This document shows positions 52,960 to 57,794 of a DNA stretch of 57,794 nucleotides, piece after piece. The DNA comes from an uncultured Acetatifactor sp. (GTDB lineage: Bacteria; Bacillota; Clostridia; Lachnospirales; Lachnospiraceae): NCBI GenBank assembly GCA_947588205.1, contig CANPYG010000004.1, positions 1 to 57,794 of the forward strand. Reading direction: 5' to 3'. The notes under the pieces are model-generated. The model was not told where the DNA came from. It was given only the letters and a program-made list of their open reading frames with translations, and made no database searches. Position numbers and translations under genes: made by a program. Position 1 is the first letter of the stretch. Each line of letters opens with the position of its first letter.

Positions 52960-53786
52960 TCCCCTGCTCCCCCCTTTCCCTTCTTGAAGCTGCGCTTCAG
53001 GCTGTACAGGGCCAGTATCATAAAGAAGATCCCTGTTCCTGACATCAGGAGCAGCAATGGCAGCGGGATACTCTCATCCCCTGTCTTTACGGGCCTGATC
53101 AGGATCTGGACATCCGGCGTCGGCTGACGGGGCGTCGGCTCCTCCACCGTTGTGGTGGTGGATGTCCTTGTCAGTTCCACCGCGAAGTTCATCTGCAGAT
53201 CCGCCATGGTATCCTGGTAATCATTGCCCTGGGTCTCACCATCCAGCGCCACCTCCAGGGTGATGTAGCCGCTCTGTCCTGTGGCAAGCGTTTCCAGATA
53301 GAAGAACTGTTCCAGGGAATCCGTCGCTTCGTGCAGGCCTTCCCCGCCTTCTTCCTCCGCATTCTTGTCACTGATATCGCCGCCGACCGTATCACTGCTG
53401 AACAGCACCGTGACAGCGCCCGCGCTGTTTGTATAGGTCAGGTTATAGGTATAAGCGCCCCCGTAGGTAGCCTCATTTGTACTTCTATCCTCCAGGGATG
53501 CGATCACTTCGTTGGTCATGTACCAGTCCGTCGACGACGGATGCTCATTCTTAAGCTGCAGGGTGATAATGGCGTTATCCCCCGGCTGCAGACCGCTGAT
53601 CACATCATCCAGGTCCTGCATACCGAAGTTGCTGACCATCTTCGATTCCGATGTAAAGACCACGTTCCAGTCATCCGCGCCGTAAGAGGTTTCCGCCTGC
53701 GCCTTCATCCCCGGCAGGGCAAAGGTCAGGCCGCCTAAGAGGAAAACTCCGCCTAAAAGGGATAGCAGCAATTTTCTTTTTTTCAT
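52956..53786 (-). CDS. Sortase-anchored surface protein
   Basis: A 276-residue secreted protein. The signal peptide ends near FALPGMKAQA. The body has a beta-rich domain beginning DDWNVVFTSESKMVSNFG that occurs in SipW-linked surface proteins. The C-terminus has a TPRQPTPDVQ linker, the sorting-type motif PVKTGDE, a hydrophobic helix and a KRSFKKGKGG tail, so it should be a substrate of the class C sortase of this operon or of a housekeeping sortase. It is coupled to the following gene by a 4-base overlap. Confidence 0.75.
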   Translation of the reverse strand: MKKRKLLLSLLGGVFLLGGLTFALPGMKAQAETSYGADDWNVVFTSESKMVSNFGMQDLDDVISGLQPGDNAIITLQLKNEHPSSTDWYMTNEVIASLEDRSTNEATYGGAYTYNLTYTNSAGAVTVLFSSDTVGGDISDKNAEEEGGEGLHEATDSLEQFFYLETLATGQSGYITLEVALDGETQGNDYQDTMADLQMNFAVELTRTSTTTTVEEPTPRQPTPDVQILIRPVKTGDESIPLPLLLLMSGTGIFFMILALYSLKRSFKKGKGGAGE

Positions 53787-53801
53787 CTTCTTACCCTCCC
53801 T

Positions 53802-54719
53802 TTAATCCGCAAGGCTCAGGACTCCGTCCTGCACATGTATCCGGCGGCCCCAGGCGCTCCAGGCAGCATCCTCGGCGTTGTGCTCCTGTACAGCATCCAC
53901 GCGGGCCTCTATCTGGAACAGGACTTCGTCATATTTATAAGTTGTCTCAATCACGGTATAATTGCCTTCTTTTGTAACCTTCTGCTCCACCTTATCCGCA
54001 ACAGCCCCGTCAATGCTCAGGGTATCGGAAAACAGCTCCGTCTCCACGGGCTTCCCTTCCCCCGCCTCATCGGCGCAGTACAGGAGCTTATCATAATACA
54101 GTACGGTACGCTCATCGGTGGATGCGCCCTCATCCAGCAGCCAGCCGTTCTTAAAATCCGGGTTGCCATCGCAGCCGTTATATAACAGATGCAGCTTGAT
54201 CAGGTCAGGCGAAAGCTCCTGGGTGCGTTCCATCTTCTTGTAGCTGGGAACATCTTCCCCCTTTTCATTCTTCACATAGACCACATTCCCGTCCTTGTCG
54301 GTTTCCTTTATCATCCAATACTTATAGATGCTGACGCGGACATACTGGTTAATGGTGCCGCTGTTGCGTACATTCAGCTCTTCCTTATAAACCTTACCCA
54401 GCTGCAAAGGCTCCTGTCCGTCTTCCCGGTCCAGCATATGCTCCAGCAGCCTTCCGGTGTTTTCCTGCCAGCTGCCGTCCGCCCGGCTTCCGTAATCCCT
54501 CCAGGAAACCCTCTCCCCGTTCTCCTGCAGGGTAACGCCGATATCATACATCTGGATTCGGGAGGTATAGGTCTCACTAAAGAAAGTGAGGGCTGCCTGC
54601 GCCCCTCCCACCGAGCTGGAGAGCAAAAGCACCATTGCCAGGGCAAACAATCCTATCGTTCCGACAGGGGAAAACAGGATCTTCTTAAGCTTTTTCAGCC
54701 ATCCTTTTTCTTTCATCAT
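53802..54719 (-). CDS. TasA/CalY-like SipW-dependent surface protein
   Basis: A 305-residue protein. A long basic N-terminus (KEKGWLKKLKKILF) and hydrophobic core lead to VGGAQAALTFFSETYTSRIQMYDIGV, the pattern at the mature start of TasA/camelysin family proteins, including the early aromatic residues and the MYDIGVTL strand. The rest is beta-rich with NQYVRVSIYKYW. No anchor follows, so it may be secreted and assemble into fibres. It starts with an ATGATG overlapping the upstream stop. Confidence 0.75.
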   Translation of the reverse strand: MMKEKGWLKKLKKILFSPVGTIGLFALAMVLLLSSSVGGAQAALTFFSETYTSRIQMYDIGVTLQENGERVSWRDYGSRADGSWQENTGRLLEHMLDREDGQEPLQLGKVYKEELNVRNSGTINQYVRVSIYKYWMIKETDKDGNVVYVKNEKGEDVPSYKKMERTQELSPDLIKLHLLYNGCDGNPDFKNGWLLDEGASTDERTVLYYDKLLYCADEAGEGKPVETELFSDTLSIDGAVADKVEQKVTKEGNYTVIETTYKYDEVLFQIEARVDAVQEHNAEDAAWSAWGRRIHVQDGVLSLAD

Positions 54720-55297
54720 TCACCGCCTCCTTGCCCGTCGCCAGGATCAGACTCCACGTCGGTTGACACCTCTGCGTCCCAGTCAGCATAGGGATTCCCG
54801 TTCCCATCATAGCGGACCGGTGTGCTCTCGTAGATCACCACTACATTAAATTGGTCTCCGGCCTCCAAGCTGTCATTCGTATATATTGTCTCGCCGGTTT
54901 GCGGATCCGTCTCCCTCTGAAGCTTTATTCCATCGATCTTTACCAACAGCTCCGAAGTGGACTGGCCGGCGTATAAGATATCGCTGTAATAATAATAGCC
55001 GTCCGCCCCATTCAGGTTCCATTTGCCCTCTGCATCCTCATAAACCAGGCTATATTCAACTCCGCAGAAAGCCTTCGCGCGGACATACACCGGCTGGGAA
55101 TCCGTCTTACTGGTAACAGCCAGCCTCTTGGTCCAGTCTGAAAACCTCTCTTCAAAATGCGTCCTGTCACCCAGTTCGATCACATACCCGCCCTGGGCTT
55201 CCGCATAGGTAGTGAAATATGCCCAGATATTATGAAGCCCGGCGCCCAGTACCAGTACTACGGCAAGGGCTGTAAGACATACATTTACTTTTTTCAT
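54716..55297 (-). CDS. Second TasA-like SipW-type secreted protein
   Basis: A 193-residue protein. The signal peptide (about 1-26) ends at HNIWAYFTTYAEAQGGYVIEL, which matches the A-Y-F-T pattern of SipW substrates. The body has ERFSDWTKRLAVTSKTDSQPVYVRAKAF, seen in TasA-like proteins, and an acidic Gly-rich tail. It is smaller than the neighbouring TasA-like protein and may be the minor subunit or the anchor, in the way TapA serves TasA. It is 12 bases after the pilin-like gene. Confidence 0.7.
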   Translation of the reverse strand: MKKVNVCLTALAVVLVLGAGLHNIWAYFTTYAEAQGGYVIELGDRTHFEERFSDWTKRLAVTSKTDSQPVYVRAKAFCGVEYSLVYEDAEGKWNLNGADGYYYYSDILYAGQSTSELLVKIDGIKLQRETDPQTGETIYTNDSLEAGDQFNVVVIYESTPVRYDGNGNPYADWDAEVSTDVESDPGDGQGGGE

Positions 55298-55309
55298 CTA
55301 TCCGCCCTC

Positions 55310-56551
55310 CTATTCTGCTTCTACCCAGGATCCCCAGTTCCATTCATCCTGTTCCAGGTCCCATCCATTCCCATTATAGGTAAACTTGTTGTTGATTCCG
55401 TATCCGCTCCTGTTTCTATGGTTATAAGTATTTGTAAATTCAGCCTGCACAACAGCGTTCGCCTCAACCGTAAGGCCGGTCACCTCAGCAGGCGTTACCG
55501 GTTCATAAGAGGAACCGCTGTACACCTCTGTCACCCTCACCCTGGCTCCTGCCGGAAGCCTCTCAACCAAAACGCTCTTCTGCCCGGGATCCGTAAAGGT
55601 GACGGACACCACGTTGCTGTAAACGAGTTCATTATTCTCAAAAACCGCATCCTCGCCCATTCTGGCTTCTATGGAAAATACAAATGTTACCGGCTCCTTC
55701 ATCCCTGCAGCCGTCTCATAGTCGGAAAGCGTCTTCACGATTTCGAGCGATCCAAATCTGTACTCCCGGTCCGGCTTCAGCGTAACCGCCATGTCATACG
55801 TCCACTCTCCCGGATCCGCCGTGTTGGTGGCAGGTATCTTTTCGCCGTTTTCATCTTCGACCATCTTTCCCGGCAGGGAGACAAGCTCCGGCAAAAAGTA
55901 ATATTCATAGACCGAGGTGCGGGCTTTCGATACCAAAACATCCTCCTCTACTTCTACCTTTTCCCCATTTTCATTCTCAACAGTATCCTTCATCTTAATC
56001 CGATCGGCGTATTCCCCTTCTTTCAGGTCGCCTCCCCTCGCTACGATCAGATACAGTCCGCAATCCAGCGTCTCCGTGTTGCTGCCCGCAACGCCGATCT
56101 CAATCTCATCGGAACCGGCCTCTGCAGGCACAGTTGCGATAGGTTCAGGCTTCTGCCAGCCTTCCGGGATACCCGCTCCGTCCACCAGTCCGCCAAACGC
56201 AATCTCTCCTGCCAGCTGGGACAGCTCCCGCCATCCGTCGCCTGTAATATCCCCGCTTACACTCAAGCCTGTAAATGGTTCAACCATCTCATAGGTATAG
56301 CTGTCCACGCCCGGTATCTTCACGGCGTCCGCCACCTTATATACATCCAAAACGATGTCCGCGCCGCGCAGATCCACCCGGACTTCCTCATCTCCTGCTG
56401 TCTGTACAGTCAGCGTACACTCCCGGCTCAGATCAACCGCCTGCGCCGCCGCCGTCGCTCCCGCCATCTGCAGGGCGAGCGCCAGGACCAACAACAGGGA
56501 CAGTGCTGCCAGCGCATATTTTCCTTTCCGGGTGAAATATTTCTTTCCCAT
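55310..56551 (-). CDS. Pilin-like surface protein without sorting signal
   Basis: A 413-residue secreted protein. The signal peptide ends about residue 37 (GATAAAQA). The first domain (ADIVLDVYKVAD, GLYLIVARGGD) is that of pilin backbone subunits, and a later domain (GSLEIVKTLSDYETAAG...FVFSIEA) is the DUF5979/Cna-B-like fold of gram-positive pilins. The C-terminus ends NWGSWVEAE with no LPXTG motif, hydrophobic helix or basic tail, which is unusual for a sortase-assembled subunit. I chose the ATG at 56549-56551 after AAGGAGG. It is directly downstream of the sortase gene. Confidence 0.75.
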   Translation of the reverse strand: MGKKYFTRKGKYALAALSLLLVLALALQMAGATAAAQAVDLSRECTLTVQTAGDEEVRVDLRGADIVLDVYKVADAVKIPGVDSYTYEMVEPFTGLSVSGDITGDGWRELSQLAGEIAFGGLVDGAGIPEGWQKPEPIATVPAEAGSDEIEIGVAGSNTETLDCGLYLIVARGGDLKEGEYADRIKMKDTVENENGEKVEVEEDVLVSKARTSVYEYYFLPELVSLPGKMVEDENGEKIPATNTADPGEWTYDMAVTLKPDREYRFGSLEIVKTLSDYETAAGMKEPVTFVFSIEARMGEDAVFENNELVYSNVVSVTFTDPGQKSVLVERLPAGARVRVTEVYSGSSYEPVTPAEVTGLTVEANAVVQAEFTNTYNHRNRSGYGINNKFTYNGNGWDLEQDEWNWGSWVEAE

Positions 56552-56591
56552 GATCCTCTCCTCCTTTATCTGTGAAAAGAATCCCAACCTG

Positions 56592-57479
56592 TTACTTTTC
56601 CTGTTTCCAGCCTCCCTGACGGAATTCCTCCATCAGCTGCTTTCTGCTCTTCTTCGGTTTGAAGAGGCTGTAATATATCATCATCATAAGCAAGAGGATA
56701 AACAGGAGCGGCACTCCTACTGCAGGAATGACGAGATAATTCGGTACCTTGGTCGCTTCCGACACGATCACCACCGCTTCCCGGATATTTTCAATCCGGC
56801 AGCCCCTCACCAGCATCCTGTGAGAGTTGATACCGTAAGGCGTACAGGTGATCAGTGTGCAGTAATCCTCACCATCCTGGATCATCAATTCCGAAACGTC
56901 CTCCGGTACCACGATCCGGATCTGGTCCACCATGTAAGTCACTGTCTGCCCCAGGATCGTCACTGTAAAAACATCGCCCTCCACGATCCGATCCAAATCC
57001 GTAAACAGCTTCGCCGACGGCAGCCCCCTGTGGCCTGAAAGCGCCGCGTGGGTGCTTTCCCCTCCGATGGGAAGGGAAGTTCCTTCCAGATGCCCAACCG
57101 CCACCTGAAGCACCGATTCATCCGTGCCGTGGTAAATGGGCAGGTTCACATTGATATTCGGAATCTGGATATATCCCATAACGCCTGTACCGGACATATT
57201 TAAAAGGCTATTGTACTCTTCCTTTTCCTCATCCGTCAGGAGAAAGCTAATTCCCTTCTCCGCCAGCCTCTCATTGTATTCATGCGCCAGCTCCAGCATC
57301 TCATCCATCTCATCATTGGACATGTTCTCAACAGCCTCCACATAAGATGCGATGGCGCGGGATTGATGGAAGGAATTCCACCAATCGCTTACGGTAGGAT
57401 ACAGCAGTAGGCAGAACCCCGCGATCAAAACGAGGAACAAAACCATTGTCGTCCAATGTTTTTTTAAAAATTTACCCAT
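56592..57479 (-). CDS. Class C sortase
   Basis: A 295-residue membrane transpeptidase that joins pilin subunits. An N-terminal helix (about 10-28), the sortase barrel with LSGHRGLP (His150), TLITCTPYGINSHRMLVRG (Cys212, Arg221) and a C-terminal helix at about 255-275 are the class C build. A lid segment is expected around residues 90-110 but the usual DPF/DPW lid is not obvious. I chose the ATG at 57477-57479, 9 bases from GGGAG. It heads the operon for fibre genes and a possible small frame overlaps its start. Confidence 0.9.
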   Translation of the reverse strand: MGKFLKKHWTTMVLFLVLIAGFCLLLYPTVSDWWNSFHQSRAIASYVEAVENMSNDEMDEMLELAHEYNERLAEKGISFLLTDEEKEEYNSLLNMSGTGVMGYIQIPNINVNLPIYHGTDESVLQVAVGHLEGTSLPIGGESTHAALSGHRGLPSAKLFTDLDRIVEGDVFTVTILGQTVTYMVDQIRIVVPEDVSELMIQDGEDYCTLITCTPYGINSHRMLVRGCRIENIREAVVIVSEATKVPNYLVIPAVGVPLLFILLLMMMIYYSLFKPKKSRKQLMEEFRQGGWKQEK

Positions 57480-57676
57480 TCTACAGGACACTCCCTACTG
57501 ATGTATACATTTTCCGGCAGGCAGGCCTGAGCACGTTCCCGGAGATTTCGCCCTGGGGACCCTGTATTGCCAGGATCCCCAAAACCTATGTACTCCGCGG
57601 AACTGCCGCCTGCCCTGCCGTCAGGGGTCTGTTCAACCCCTACTTTTCTTTCTTTTCCGCATTCGGAAGCTTTCAA
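57464..57676 (-). CDS. Doubtful 70-residue frame in the sortase leader
   Basis: A TTG at 57676 has AGGAGG 6 bases before it, and the frame ends at 57464, overlapping the sortase start by 16 bases as in coupled translation. The product (MKASECGKERKVGVEQTPDG...) has no known relatives and the composition of a non-coding stretch. The DNA is also strongly structured, so it may be a leader RNA instead. Confidence 0.25.
   Translation of the reverse strand: MKASECGKERKVGVEQTPDGRAGGSSAEYIGFGDPGNTGSPGRNLRERAQACLPENVYISRECPVEWVNF
57520..57660 (-). promoter_or_regulatory. Structured GC-rich leader of the surface operon
   Basis: On the minus strand GGGGATCCTG pairs with CAGGGTCCCC around GCAATA (about 57556-57581), and GGGGT...ACCCC forms a second stem (about 57629-57645). 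A TATAAT box lies upstream at about 57704-57709 without a good -35 box. I could not match a known riboswitch. The stretch 57710-57794 shows nothing else. Confidence 0.4.
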
Positions 57677-57794
57677 AGGCTTCCTCCTGGGGGATTTCTT
57701 CTTATTATAATGCTATCTTATCACAATGCATGATACCTGTCGGACACCCTGCATCACAGATCCTGCTTCGCAAGCCTTATCTTGCTTACTCCTC

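Noticed and set aside
57560..57620. Similarity of GGCGGCAGTTCCGCGG to the T-box core and of the leader to a c-di-GMP riboswitch
   Set aside because: The T-box core has two extra bases and no specifier loop or terminator follows; the c-di-GMP core sequence is absent.

Overview
This window looks like a chromosomal segment of a gut Lachnospiraceae (Clostridia). The family-level evidence is a type III glutamine synthetase, RNase J, the ireB-ruvX-DUF1292 string, a YlbF protein, DUF6054, Rpn-family genes with variable ends, SipW-type signal peptidase with TasA-like proteins, many AGGAGG ribosome sites and several TTG starts. Most genes lie on the minus strand. No tRNA, rRNA, CRISPR array, complete insertion sequence or prophage was seen.

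Layout. 1-7.3 kb: housekeeping and sugar genes (partial membrane-anchored protein, metallophosphoesterase, LacX-like epimerase, rubredoxin, SEC-C methionine aminopeptidase, an AraC regulator followed by a GH88 unsaturated glucuronyl hydrolase, a DUF6054 protein). 7.4-10.4 kb: a large SF1 helicase with a C-terminal nuclease-like domain. 10.7-25.9 kb: a visibly AT-rich island read from one promoter near 26.0 kb. In transcription order it carries sspD, sspB (DUF4007), sspC (P-loop ATPase) and sspA (cysteine desulfurase), which is the single-strand DNA phosphorothioation core. Downstream come a PLD-nuclease/SF2-helicase fusion, a 55-residue protein not previously called, a DndD-like SMC ATPase, two unknown proteins, a GIY-YIG protein and a DndB-like DGQHR protein. 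26.5-31.3 kb: an internally deleted Rpn gene, an XRE regulator, rtcB, a PfkB kinase, a small unknown gene and a free-methionine-sulfoxide reductase. 31.3-39 kb: ptsI, a GH2 glycosidase, an Rpn remnant and glnN with an attenuator-like leader. 39-49.5 kb: core genes (U32 peptidase, trmR-like, MltG-like, ylbF, rnj, DUF1292, ruvX, ireB, mtaB, an HPr-like protein, thiI, iscS). 49.5-57.7 kb: a surface-fibre operon with class C sortase, pilin-like protein, two TasA-like proteins, two membrane-anchored surface proteins, SipW-type signal peptidase and a BTAD regulator.

How the genes work together. SspA should supply sulfur and SspD should activate it; SspB and SspC should nick and process DNA so that one strand receives a phosphorothioate. 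The PLD-helicase, small protein and DndD-like ATPase are placed like the restriction half of such systems; no SspE-type nuclease is visible. The DndB-like, GIY-YIG and acidic proteins make the island a mixture of Ssp- and Dnd-type parts and are the most novel content. Elsewhere, iscS and thiI form a tRNA thiolation operon, and AraC plus GH88 form a regulator/enzyme pair for unsaturated uronic-acid oligosaccharides.
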